NCBI RefSeq assembly: GCF_021018895.1
Contig: NC_079365.1
Location: 17,211,001 to 17,275,000, forward strand
Source of the DNA: Seriola aureovittata
Taxonomy: Eukaryota; Chordata; Actinopteri; Carangiformes; Carangidae
Reading direction: 5' to 3'
Length of the DNA stretch: 64,000 nt
The position numbers and the translations under genes are program-made. The stretch's first letter is position 1. Every line of letters begins with the position of its first letter. Under the pieces are notes generated by a model. It searched no databases. It saw only the letters and a list, made by a program, of their open reading frames with translations, and was not told where the DNA came from. Shown piece after piece: positions 27,179-38,541 of this stretch.

Positions 27179-29870
27179 TTATTATCAATTTATGGTCTAC
27201 AAATCACAATTTTAGAGGAATTTTCACAATTGTGCTTCATTGTTCCGCCAAATGGCTTGAGTAAAAAAAGGTGCTGTGATTGATCTGCACACAAACTTAA
27301 TTCTTAAACTATTTTTTTTTATTATTATTCAGTGCATTGTTCTTGCAGAAACTCAGTTTTATAGAGACAACAGATTTATGAGATCAGGGAACTCCACAGC
27401 AGTTAAATTGAAAGAAGAAACATCCACAGTGCAATTTTTACCCTTTTTTTCTTTGCAGTTGTCTTTGGGACTGGAAGACAGCACAAGGGGATATGGCTCA
27501 TTTGTTCGATGCTAATGTGATGGAAAAAAGATGAGGTCAGCAAGGCATCGAAGTCACCAGAGTAGGATTGATTCCAGATCAGATCTCACTTACATGAGAA
27601 ACACGGGTGTAAATGTATTGATTATGGGTGCTCAGAAATTCTCAGTGCCTTAGGCTAGATTAAAGCTGCTGTAGCCAGAAACAGCAGTGTCCTTCTCCTC
27701 AGGATCCGTCCTTCTCTGACAATATCATGATTATCAGGGATCAGACTCTGTCAGCTCTTCCCACCATTGGCTTCTTGGCATTAACAAGTGGTCAGCATAC
27801 CTTTGCTGGAAATCACACTTGCTGAAGGTGTTTAATTAATAGCTACAACTTCCATTTGTGGGAGTATCCCCCAGGTATTAAATTCACGAAGCAGACTATT
27901 TTTTTGTTATTTACATGACAATGAATTAAATCCCTAACTCTTGACACACAGCACAAAAGTCTATAGCTCTGTTGCCAGCATTTATCTTCAAATGTCTCTC
28001 TCTTCTCTAATCCCTTCTCTTGTATTTTTACTTAATTTGGTAGAAATTTAAAGCTTCAAGAGTGAATCAGCTTCTGTGCAAATATGTAATCATTCACCAT
28101 GTGACACTTTTAGACCTCAGAGGCGGCCCTCCTTCACAAGTCTCAATGATAATCTGCACTTACTTACATCATTGATTATGTCTGTAGAAGAGAAAGTCCA
28201 CCGGGCATTCAATGCCGCTACTGCACAAAGACAGAAAAACACGAAACAAACAAGATTAATAATAGCCTGAGGTGCTCATCCCTGGGGCCAAGCAGCTAAC
28301 AACTCTTGACAAAACAGGGTTTAGAACAGCAGATGGATTGTCTGTAGAAATGAAGGGAATGTGCAGTGGGAGTTTAATGAAGAGAGAGAGAGAGCTGGGT
28401 GCAGGCATTTCCCAGAGTCCCTTTGAACAAGCCTATGGAAATTAAATCAGCCCGTGACAGTTGACATCGACTGACTCCACCTGGGGACAGTGACCACAGA
28501 TATGAAAATACACTAATCAGCCTTTGTTTCAGCTGAAGAAACGAATGCATTTAATAATCACAAACAATACTCTTGTGGTCCAATAAAAAGACAACCAGTC
28601 CTTGGGAGAGTTACTACTGGGCCGACTAAGAAATTGAACACAAGCATCAATATCTTTGTTGGCTGTGACGAGAAACGTGAGACGCATCTATTTATGAGAA
28701 GGGTAAAGCCAGTGAAGCATGTTCAGCTTCGGAAATTGTAATTTTCTGATCATCTTCAACATCAAAGCTTCCAAGCACCTTCATGTTAATTAAAACTCTC
28801 ACTACTCAGGGGTGCTGATTCTGTGAACGACTTTGGATGAAACTAGAGGCTGAGAGGATAGCTAAGTGACATTTTATCACTGTGCAAAATTTGTGCATAC
28901 AAGAGGACGTCACAATAAAGGACAGATCTGGTTATAAAAATGTGGGTCATATTTTTTCTTACCAACTTAACTGCTGATTTCTTGGAAGATACAACATCAC
29001 TAAAAAGATGCCAGAGTCAGATGATCAGGAACTGAACAAACCACCAGATGAATTAAACTTATTCTGAAGGATATTATGCTTTTAACTTTTACATATAGTG
29101 TGTTATATAGGTTTTTGTGCATGTAAATGGTCTACAGGGTCATGGATCAAAGTTTACACCAAAGGGAGTAACTGTCAGGGCAAAACCCAATTTTCCTCTT
29201 TGTGTGAAAAGCCTCCTTGGGGGTCCATACATTACTTCCTCGTCCTATTGACTCAGTACATCTCTTTGTGCTGCCCACCTGCAAGCTTGGCACGCCCCCA
29301 CACAAGGCACAGCTAATAACCACTCATAATAAAGACTTTCCTTTCATTTTGTAGCCATGCCGAAAAGACAGTGTTCTCAATCAAATCTACTTCATTTTTC
29401 CACGGTTCTCCACTGCTCCAAACATTATAGTGTGAGCCCATACTTCAAGGAGGACTGCTTCAGAAACCATGCACAATTAGACGCTTCATTTTCACAACTG
29501 TTATTTCTGTAATTCACACGTTATGTGGCCTAACAGGGAACTCAGGCTCACAGTGCGTCAGTCTGCATTGTTATTGTGGATTTTTTATGTTAACCGCGGC
29601 ACCCTGGCTTAATCGTGTTAGTAAGTAGCAGCAGCAAAGATATAAACGTTTGACAGTATTGACATGTTGTACTTCGTTAGCTCAGATAAATTATCCACAA
29701 TTTAACCGCTGAGTTTGTTCTTCAGTAACTATGCGCACAAAAGTCATTCAGATTTACCTGCATCGTAAACCAGCAGGAGGTGAAGCGGTGGAAACTCCCT
29801 ACCTGTGGCCTGTTTGTCTGTTCCTCCATTATTTATATTCCTTTAGTCCGGAAGTCTCCAATCAACAAAA
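27179..29870. other. Intergenic, no gene recognised
   Basis: A good acceptor-like tract (CTTTTTTTCTTTGCAG, ending about 27459) occurs without a partner donor or similarity. A GA run lies at 28381-28394. Confidence 0.45.
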
Positions 29871-29871
29871 A

Positions 29872-30105
29872 TCAAAAGGGTTTCTCATAAAAGTATTCCA
29901 AGTTATGAATACTGTCATCCAAAGTCTTTGCAGACTGTCCAGCGTCTTGATTCGCAGCGCTCTTCCTATTTCTCCCTCCTTCCGGCTGCCTGACAGTGGG
30001 TACGCTCGTTTTCTGCTCCAGTCCAGCTTGTGAAGGTGGATCAGGTCTGTCATCTTCTGGTCCAGGATTGGACTCAAAACGATAAGGCAGAACCGATGCC
30101 TCCAC
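29872..30105 (-). other. Uninterrupted minus-strand frame, possibly transposon-related
   Basis: It reads LPYRFESNPGPEDDRPD near its start (no ATG; the nearest start-like codon is GTG). The acidic LPYRFE/PYRFE pattern recalls N-termini of proteins encoded by some fish transposons. No catalytic motif follows, and the frame ends at 29872. It could equally be chance in a locally GC-richer block. Confidence 0.2.
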
Positions 30106-30916
30106 AACCGTTTATTTACACAAGACATGCGGAATTTAAAGAGCTCTCTTAAAGAGATTACAGCATAAAATGTACAGAAAAATACAGAAAAATTCAGAAA
30201 ATTAAAGCATTAAAGCAGTAAAGTTATTTAAGTAGACACCTAGGATGAAATGATTAAAACTAAAATGGCAATAATAGGTCCTCTTTTTTTAAAACGAATG
30301 CAAGATTTTAAATTATTATCCAAACTGTTGTTAACATCCGCATAGTTTAAATACTGATCTCCAGGCTGTACTTTGTTTCCTGTGCAATGAGAGATTATTT
30401 ATGACATTTAATGTGTGCTCAAACTCTGTTTTACCTCTAAATAAAGTCTCTTTTGGATAATCCCAAACTCCGCTGTAAACACAATAACAGAGTTTTGAGA
30501 GCATATGATGCTTATACAGCTGATTTTTCACATTCAGCTTAAATTGTGTGTAAACATTGTGTGGTTGGATTTGAAAATTCGGTTCAGCCGAATCCTCTGG
30601 CTCCTCCTGCACCATCGATGTAATAGGCAAGACTCCGAGGTCTATTTTGTACATTGACACAGACCCATAGTCCAACAGCAGCGTCTCATGGCTGGTTAGC
30701 TGACTAGCAGCTCTACATCCTCCTGCCCCAGCAACACTGAGTGGTGGTCAGTCATTCTCCCCTCATGTCTGCTGTCATGTCAGATTGCTTACACACCCAT
30801 CCACACTAGCACTGCTTTACTGCTTTGCTCCATCAAGGCCACTCTTCCTCCCGAATTGGAACTGAACGTTGACAATTGGAGTAAATTGTGATGTGTGGAT
30901 TCGGCCAAAAGCAAAG
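30106..30916. other. Intergenic, no gene recognised
   Basis: AT-rich sequence, unassigned; the minus-strand frame at 30331-30675 has no recognisable motif. Confidence 0.4.
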
Positions 30917-31500
30917 CAGGTTTATTTATATGGCACCATTCAGACACAAGGCAATTCAAAGTGCTTTACAGAGGAATTGAGATGCATTCGAAATAAGACA
31001 AAGCTATTAAATTTGCATTTAAAAGATAATAAAAGCAAGGCAATTCAAGGTGATTTACAGAGGCATAAATTGATTAAAAACATTCAAAATAATACATTAA
31101 GAAAATATAAAGATTGCATTTAAAATGCAAAAAAACAACAACAAACAAAAGCAAACACAAGCAAATAAATAGTTAGTTAAAGATTAAAAGGAGGTTATGT
31201 ATGCAATTTAATGGTTGAGCTGCAAACAATAATGTTTTAAGTTGTAATTTAAATTAACTGACAGTTTTTGCAGACCGCAGGAATTCAGTAAACTTGTTCT
31301 GCAAATGGGGATCATAGAAACTAAAACCTGCTTCACCTTGTTTGGTTTTGATTCTGAGAACTCTGAGTAAACTTGTCTCAGATGACCTGAGGGGCCTGGA
31401 TACATTTAATGTTTTATATACAATTAATAGGATTTTAAAATATATCCTTAGAGTAATTCTCAGGATACTGGCTGGGTTTTTCCACACTGGAATACCACCT
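30917..31500. repeat. Dispersed teleost repeat (GGCAATTCAAAGTGCTTTAC type)
   Basis: GGTTTATTTATATGGCACCA, AAGGCAATTCAAAGTGCTTT and later CTGCTTCACCTTGTTTGGTT, ACTTGTCTCAGATGACCTGA and GGGGCCTGGATACATTTAAT follow the order of a long, frequent fish repeat. The GGCAATTCAA(A/G)GTG(C/A)TTTACAG unit occurs twice (about 30950 and 31038). Confidence 0.75.
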
Positions 31501-32457
31501 GGCCCCATATTTGCTTTATGGTAATTTGATTAAACACATTAATTTGGGAATATGTAACATAATAACACAAAACTGAAAGGCTGAAGATCTTGATACAGAA
31601 TGCTGAAGGAAAGTGGCTTCAAGATCAAGTAATACAGCAGGATGTACTTTAAAGCAGCTATAATCAAATATTTTATGTTAATAATGCATCACATGATTAC
31701 TTGCAAATGAAAGGTGGAGTTTGTGGTGTTGAACCCACAGATGATAATCACCCGACTCTTAACATCACTTCTACAGAGCATTTTAGCATCTTTCAGCTCA
31801 TTGTTTTGGTTTACCAGCCCACAACTTTACTGCTTCAGTTCACTCAACCCGCTCTCATAGTGTCATTTTTGGTTAAGCAGGCAGCTGTTTCTAGCAAAAA
31901 AAAAAGAAAAAAGAAAAGCTCTTAACACCAACTGTACACTACCTGTCCAACACCAAATAGCAGACACAGACAGACACAGTTAGCGTTTGTGAGAAGGGTT
32001 AGAAAACCCCACTGTGGATCTTTAGCTGGATTACAGATCTGCACTCTGAATAACACACCTGAACCTGCTGATGAAACATGGTCTTTAATCATAAGGTATA
32101 ACTACTAATGTTGTGCACATGTCTGTAAAAAAAAGTCATTAGAGATCAAATCCAATGGCTGTCAGGAAACTATACCCACCGGAAGCCCCCAGGCAGCTGG
32201 CATCAGTGCAGTGATGTGAAGGCCAACTCCTACCTGACACATTTAATCAAGTGAGAGGGTCTACATTTAGACAGGCTTGGTCCAGGGGGAATGTGCAGAG
32301 GGTCCTTACAGCGAAATGAAGAGAAAGGGAGAAAAAGACCATCTTCTCTGATTGATTCTTTCAGTCCTTGATTTATCCACTGCCATTTAAACATACGTGA
32401 CTAGGAAGAGGGATTTCGTTTCGTTTTAAATGAAACAATGCTATCCTAAAATGTTAG
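31501..32457. other. Intergenic, no gene recognised
   Basis: Contains a poly-A/AAAG run at 31896-31918. No exon is supported. Confidence 0.45.
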
Positions 32458-32470
32458 AAAGAGAATTCAT

Positions 32471-32655
32471 GGGGCGCCCCGCTGGCTCAAGTGGTAGAGC
32501 GCGTACCACTTAGGCTCAGTCCTCACCGCAGCTGCAATGGGTTCGAGTCCGACCCCACTTGTTGCATGTCATCCCCTCTCTCTCTCCCCAACCTTCTTGC
32601 CACTCTCTCACTGACACTATCCGAATAAAGCAAAAACTGCCCAAAAAAAAAAAAC
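32471..32655 (+). mobile_element. tRNA-derived SINE
   Basis: A tRNA-like head carries an A box (TGGCTCAAGTGG, 32483-32494) and a perfect B box (GGTTCGAGTCC, 32540-32550), the internal RNA polymerase III promoter. A TGCATGTCATCCCCTCTCTC-type body and an AATAAAGCAAAAACTGCCC stretch follow, ending in poly-A (32642-32654). Flanking AAAGAGAATT (32458-32467) and AAAGAGCATT (32661-32670) are a likely target duplication with one mismatch. It is not a functional tRNA gene because the acceptor stem does not close. Confidence 0.9.
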
Positions 32656-32670
32656 ATTAAAAAGAGCATT

Positions 32671-34389
32671 AATTTTGTATTTTTGAAAGTGATGTGGAAA
32701 ATGAATCTGGCAAACAACAGCAAAAAAGAAAAAAAATATATAATTTGAATTTTTCTCTATGGGTAACCTGGAAGTCAAGCCATCAACATAGATTTGTTTT
32801 AATGTCTTAATATCTGTGAACATTAAACACTATTCTGTTAAATCATATTCAGATTTGGTTTGATAAGGCATGTGCTAATATCTTTTAGTCAAGAGGAAAA
32901 CTATATGTGACATACGATCTATACTCAGACATGTGCCATGAATGCCGGATTGTATAGCTTGACGCTGGACGAGTTGGTTTCCAGGTTTCTGGCACTGATT
33001 GGTGCAGACAGTGGCCAAACTGCCACCCATTTCCATGACAGAGCGTTTGCGATTTTTACAGCTTTCTGAGTGTTTTTTAAAGAAATACATGAAAATAGAG
33101 GTAAATGCTCTGCTGTTGCAAGTTGGTTTTAATGAATTAGCAGTAGACTATTTCAAGGACTTGCATCACTGCCGACATAAAATATGATATTCTGTTTTTG
33201 TGTAATTTGATTTGAACATCAAGGACTTTGATTTGGGACTGACTTTATTTCTAGGAAGTTGCCTAATAAAGCAATATCAGTTAAATGCACAATCTAATGA
33301 AACTGGTAAGTGTATGCTTTATCAAGCACATACTCTGGCTGCTGCACTTAGGCTACCTTTTATTGATAAAATACCATCATGCTGTAGAAAATAATGTATA
33401 TTGCAGGTCTGGGAGTTACTCACAAAAGCAAGTTCTAATTACTTCACAGTAATTAAATCAGTCAAAAACTATTGGCTACTGTGAAAGTGCCATTGTGCCA
33501 TCTACTGCTGAAAGTCAATACATCCTGGACCTGAGAGCAGATGCTCATACACACAAGGAGGAATATCCATTTACCGTGCATAGGAAAAGCAACAACACAT
33601 GCACAACAGGTAGGGAACCATTAATATGAGGTGGTGCTGCTTGACAAGAGAGGAGCCACCGAGGCTGATCACCTCCTTTATCCTCTGAAAGCATTAAAGA
33701 ACAGCATTGTTCTTTCTAGTAACACTGTAAAATAGATTTAGAGTTCATAATGGGATTTTCTGGCATCAGATGCCTGAACATAAACAAAAAATTGTTCTGG
33801 CACAATTGAAGCTGATCCCAGAGATGACAATGATAAGAGTGCACTGGTAATTAATGTAGTTGCATTGTACTTGTGCTCGAAGAGCTCGTGCTTGTGCTCT
33901 GGGGGAGCTGCTACAATTGCAATTGCTGAATTATAACAATTTGATGCCAAGACACTATGATACTATGGAACTGGTTAGACACACCATCTAGGACCATCAG
34001 GTGGGTGATACCCTCCGCTGCTAAATCCTGCAATTCTCATTCACCAGTTACTCGCATCACTCTGGTGGCTTCGTTGCAGGAGGAGCATCTGCTGGAGTCT
34101 GGCGTTATATTACTTTTACTTGAGGGAGGTTTGGCTTAGGGTTGCACATGGTGTGTGTCAGATTTTTCCTCTCTGCTCTGTGAGGCAGTGGCGGAGTTGG
34201 TCACTGGTTGGATGACTCCCCAGCATGTTGTTTATTGGGGTTATGTGGCAGTAGGGTGTTGTTTAAGGCGTCATGTGTGACTGGGGAGCGATTCGTGACT
34301 CGGATGAGCTGATTGCACAGCTTTAAGTACATGAATTAACAGCTGAGTAAACAGAGCGTACACATAGCATCTATAATGTGAGCCTGGGT
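32671..34389. other. Intergenic, no gene recognised
   Basis: Unassigned; several short frames on both strands overlap one another without support. Confidence 0.45.

Positions 34390-34472
<83 letters not shown>
34390..34472. repeat. (CA)n microsatellite, pure
   Basis: About 41 uninterrupted CA units. Confidence 0.98.
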
Positions 34473-34473
<1 letters not shown>

Positions 34474-34733
34474 CCAAGCACAACACAGGCCAGGGAGTGA
34501 AATGTTGGCATTTAAGCTCCCCGTGTTGTTTTTTAGTTGTTTCATTATAACGCTGTGATTGTGAGCTTGTCCTTCACCATCCTCAGTAAAGACAGACTCA
34601 TAACAACACATTTTATCTGAAGGGCTTTCAAACAACATAGATGTGAAAAATCAGATTTTATGCACATAAATTATTACATTTTATCACACCCCATCAGTAC
34701 CAGCTATAGTATATAGAAATATATAGATTTAGC

Positions 34734-34735
<2 letters not shown>

Positions 34736-34770
<35 letters not shown>

Positions 34771-34780
34771 TTTGTGTGAG
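34736..34780. repeat. (TG)n microsatellite
   Basis: About 15 TG units followed by TTTG/TGAG interruptions. Opposite in orientation to the CA tract 260 bp upstream. Confidence 0.95.
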
Positions 34781-36574
34781 TGTTTTTCAGTAAATTATAT
34801 GAGAAATATTATATTCTCTTACCTCCAGGGAGAAGCTTCATAAATTAAAGTTAGCGTAGCGTCTTTTTCACCCTTATCAGGTCATGTTCATTATTCAAAC
34901 AAACAGACGTTGGCACAGTTTTCTCACAAGTATCAGTTGTAAAAGTTGCATCGAGAAAAAATAGAACAAATTGTATTGTATTCCACACATGCCGCACAAG
35001 CAGTATTTGTGGAATACCGTATGTCAGCATGAAGTTTCAAAATGATTGATTTGTCTCTATTATTTCTCATCTATTAACTTCAGTCAGATGACAAATGAGT
35101 ATATAACACAACAGGCATATAATGTATGTAAAAATATTTCCCATGCTATGTCTCAACCTCTATTCCACATTATCCCCCGGAAAAGTTAATCTCTAATTCC
35201 TCACACAGGATCATGCGCACTGACAGTGTGTGTTTTTGTTGTAATGAGGCATTAAGAACATTCATCAGAGACGGGGTCTTTTGTCACTCAAGTGGCTGCA
35301 TGATGCTTGAACTCATTTAGCTGAACATATGGAAAGTGCTATCAAGGTCTCCTCAGCGGTTTTCAGCAGAGACACATCTCATCCACCAATCCAGCACAAA
35401 TGGCATTGGCAGGCAAAAAGAATCAAGTCCAAAGAATATGTATGAAAGTGTTTGCTTTGCTATAAACATGATTCAAAGATAGATCCCTGCCAACGGTTGG
35501 CTAAATTGCTTTTTGAATTTATAGTTTTAAAGTTGGACAAAGTAGTTTCAGCTGTGCAACGAAACACAGTTCAATAAGTTTAAGATAAGGATTTTTTTTA
35601 AAAGGCTGTCCACTCCTGTCATTGCAATATCTTGTTGAGAAGAGAGTCCTATTTTTCCATAAACAAGTCTGTTATTAACTATTATTTTGCACTAGCAGAA
35701 GTCATCACGCTGGATGCGTGATTCACTCGGCCACATCACTGGCTTTCATTTATTGCTTTGAATTCGTGTGAAAGTTTGCAGTGTCACAATGAAAACAACC
35801 TAGATGATTGCACCCTTTAGTCTGACCTCAGCAAGTTTTTGGTTTGGTTTGTTTATATATATTTGTCTATCACTTTGCAATAAATCTCAAAGAGAGTATT
35901 CAAATGATTGTCACAATACACTTTCCTTGTAATGAATGTTTTGTTGATTTCCAGATACAGATATCAGTGGAAGTGATTATTTGGTCAAGTGTCAAGACAA
36001 TTTTAAATGATTAATGAATTGAATTAATTGATATTTTTCATGAACTAAACTACTACACTTGGAAAAAAAGGCATTTGCACATACTATCATACTATCATGT
36101 CATTTTGTTGCAGATCTGAGTGCAGATATAGACTATAAAGTCTAAAAGTCCATGCAAGCAGCTCTACTGACACAGTCCTCCTAAGAAAAACAAATGTTGT
36201 TGTTTCAGAAAATGTCCAGACACATTTTTTTTATAGAAGTAATGAAGCCCTCTATTGGCTTTAGTAATTATGGCTCTTGTCTGTTTGTCCACAGTTCATT
36301 GCACCATACTGTAGCATGCCAGCTAACATGATTATTAGTGGTAATAAGCATACCCTTTAAGACGTTAGTATAGTAGCTTGTATGCTTCTATACTACATTA
36401 GCATTTATCTCAGAGCACAAATAAGGTTCACAGGAATTCAGTAACTCGTGAGATTAGCAGAAATTTTCACCTGGTTTAAATATCACCAAATCACTTGTAA
36501 ATTTGCTTTCTTCACTTCAGAGTTGGATTGGATTGATACCACTCTCATATCTGAACAGTATACATGCCATCAGC
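34781..36574. other. Intergenic; possible conserved block about 35,240-35,450
   Basis: The block with TGGCTGCATGATGCTTGAAC and AATGGCATTGGCAGGC is repeat-free and moderately GC. The rest is AT-rich and unassigned. Confidence 0.35.
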
Positions 36575-36760
36575 TGGTTATAGCTTAGCATAAAGACTGG
36601 AAACATGGGGGAAATGCTAGCCTTGTTCTGTACCTGGCCAAGAAATAGTCTGGCACAAAACCGCCTGTAAATCCACACGGTGGCATTTTTACAGTGCTGT
36701 TTTTATGTGATTAAACAAACAAGATTAATCGTTAAAAAGTGTGAATAAATGGGTTTAACC
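36575..36760. repeat. Dispersed teleost repeat (AGCTTAGCATAAAGACTGGA type)
   Basis: ATAGCTTAGCATAAAGACTG, GAAACATGGGGGAAATGCTA, GCCTTGTTCTGTACC and CCAAGAAATAGTCTGGCAC match a very frequent fish repeat containing TTAGCATAAAGACTGGAAAC and a related AAGAAATAGTCCGGCAC end, here internally shortened. Confidence 0.8.
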
Positions 36761-38461
36761 TCAAATTAGTATGTTGGGTTTTTTGATGTAGGATTCACTA
36801 CGGCCACAGACAGAATTCTTATGATTGTATTCAGTAATAGTCCTGCTATAAATCTACGGATTCATTCCTTGGAAAAGGAGATGATGAGCAAACCATTAAA
36901 TTCCATTGTCCCAGTACATGGAGGATGAATACCCCTTTATGGCACCACATCTTATTTGTTATTCTTTTATTGGGTGCACACAAACCAAATGCACTGAAGA
37001 CTTGAATAAAGGGGAAATTGGATGTGATCAAACCTTCATTGAACATTTCTATTCAAAAGAATCAAGAACACCGGAATTAGTTTATTACAGAGTTGAACTG
37101 TCTGATCAAACAACAAAAGAGACGACATGAACATAAGAATAAAATGAACCCAAGAACAAGTACCCATCTCCACCCCTCCCATCCTACTTCCTGCTAATTT
37201 TCTTATCAGACATTTTATGTTCTGCTTCAGATTTTTTTCTTTCTCTCAGAACTTACAACACCTGACCACATGTTTTGTGGTTTCTATGGGGAAAACAGAA
37301 CGGCCCATGGGATCACTTAAAATGGTGTATGAGCACAAGGTGTATTGTGTGCCCACAGCAGGCGAAGCAATGACCTCACCTTCCCTTAAAGAAAACATCT
37401 TTGGAGTGAAATAACTGTGATGCTCTGGGGCTCAGAAGAAATCTTCATCCCCAGAAGAGGCAGACCTGCTTTAGGAAGAGGAGTGGTGGAGGGGCCGGCG
37501 GGCTGATGAGTCACTTTGAGGCAGATCTGAGAATACTGTTATGGCTGCAGGGGCTGGAGAATTGTCAACCATGTGGTCTTAAACCTGAAGAGCTGCAGAA
37601 AGGAGTCTCCCCCTCACTTCCTCGCTGATATTAAATGACAGCAAATGAATCACTTTTTTTTTTTATTATCGTTCACATTTATTCAGGGCACAAGTTATTT
37701 AATTATTGCAGTCATGCTTTAACACCTAGCGTGATGAAGAGTTGGAAGCTCGGAAATGAACATAAGAAACACAAAGAATGGGGCCATTGACACTATGCAG
37801 GGAATAATAGTCTCTAGACTCACAGATAATGAAGTAAAGATTCTGTCTTAAGTTCAAAATGCCATACAGCAGAAAATGAAAGTTTCCGTAGGGTCTTATC
37901 TTTCTATGTATTAGAAATTACTTTTTTTATCTTAAGAAGACTGTAGAAAGCCATGAACTAAATGCAGTGCATAAGGTCTCCTCTAAGCAGAGCCAAAGAT
38001 TACCTTACTCTATTATACAGTAATTTGAAAGTGAGGTAAAGGTTAATGATGAAAGGAGTGCCGCTGTCTGTGGTCAAAGGTGCCATACAGGCGGACTGGG
38101 GATTACTGGCAAATGTTTTACAGACATGAGTCAACACTTAGGAAGCTCTTCCGGTGATGGATTCATCAAATACTGTATTGATTGTCATTTGTCAGTTATA
38201 GAACTGAAATCTAAGATGTAAATTCCTGATTTTCCATCTTACTAGGTTAGTATTTGAATTATTCGAGCATGCTAGTTCGTATACTTCCTGTATATAGTCA
38301 GCGATAAAGAAAACAAAGTGCTATACTGTGTGTTTGTGTAATTGAGATTTTAAACAAATGATGACCTTGCAGTCGATCAACTCATGAAACAAACATGCAT
38401 GTAAATTGCTATTGGACTGATTGGCTGAGGATATACAATCACAAGGCTTTTTTCCCTCCAA
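36761..38461. other. Intergenic, no gene recognised
   Basis: No repeat or exon could be named. Confidence 0.45.
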
Positions 38462-38541
38462 CCTCGTCTATAACCTGGTACTGCTGTAACGGTGCAAATT
38501 TACCTCAGTGGGATTAATAAAATTCATCTTATCTTATCAGG
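38462..38541. repeat. LINE 3'-tail-like fragment
   Basis: GTAACGGTGCAAATTTACCT, CAGTGGGATTAATAAAATTC and a TTATC-type tail (CTTATCTTATC) match the 3' end typical of fish LINE copies (GCAAATTTCCCC..GGGACTAATAAAGG..TTATCTTATC). Confidence 0.6.

Noticed and set aside
27459..27513. Single coding exon after a strong CTTTGCAG acceptor
   Set aside because: No donor in frame before the stop and no neighbouring exon or similarity.
32471..32560. A functional tRNA gene
   Set aside because: A and B boxes are present, but the 3' part does not close an acceptor stem, and a SINE body with poly-A follows.
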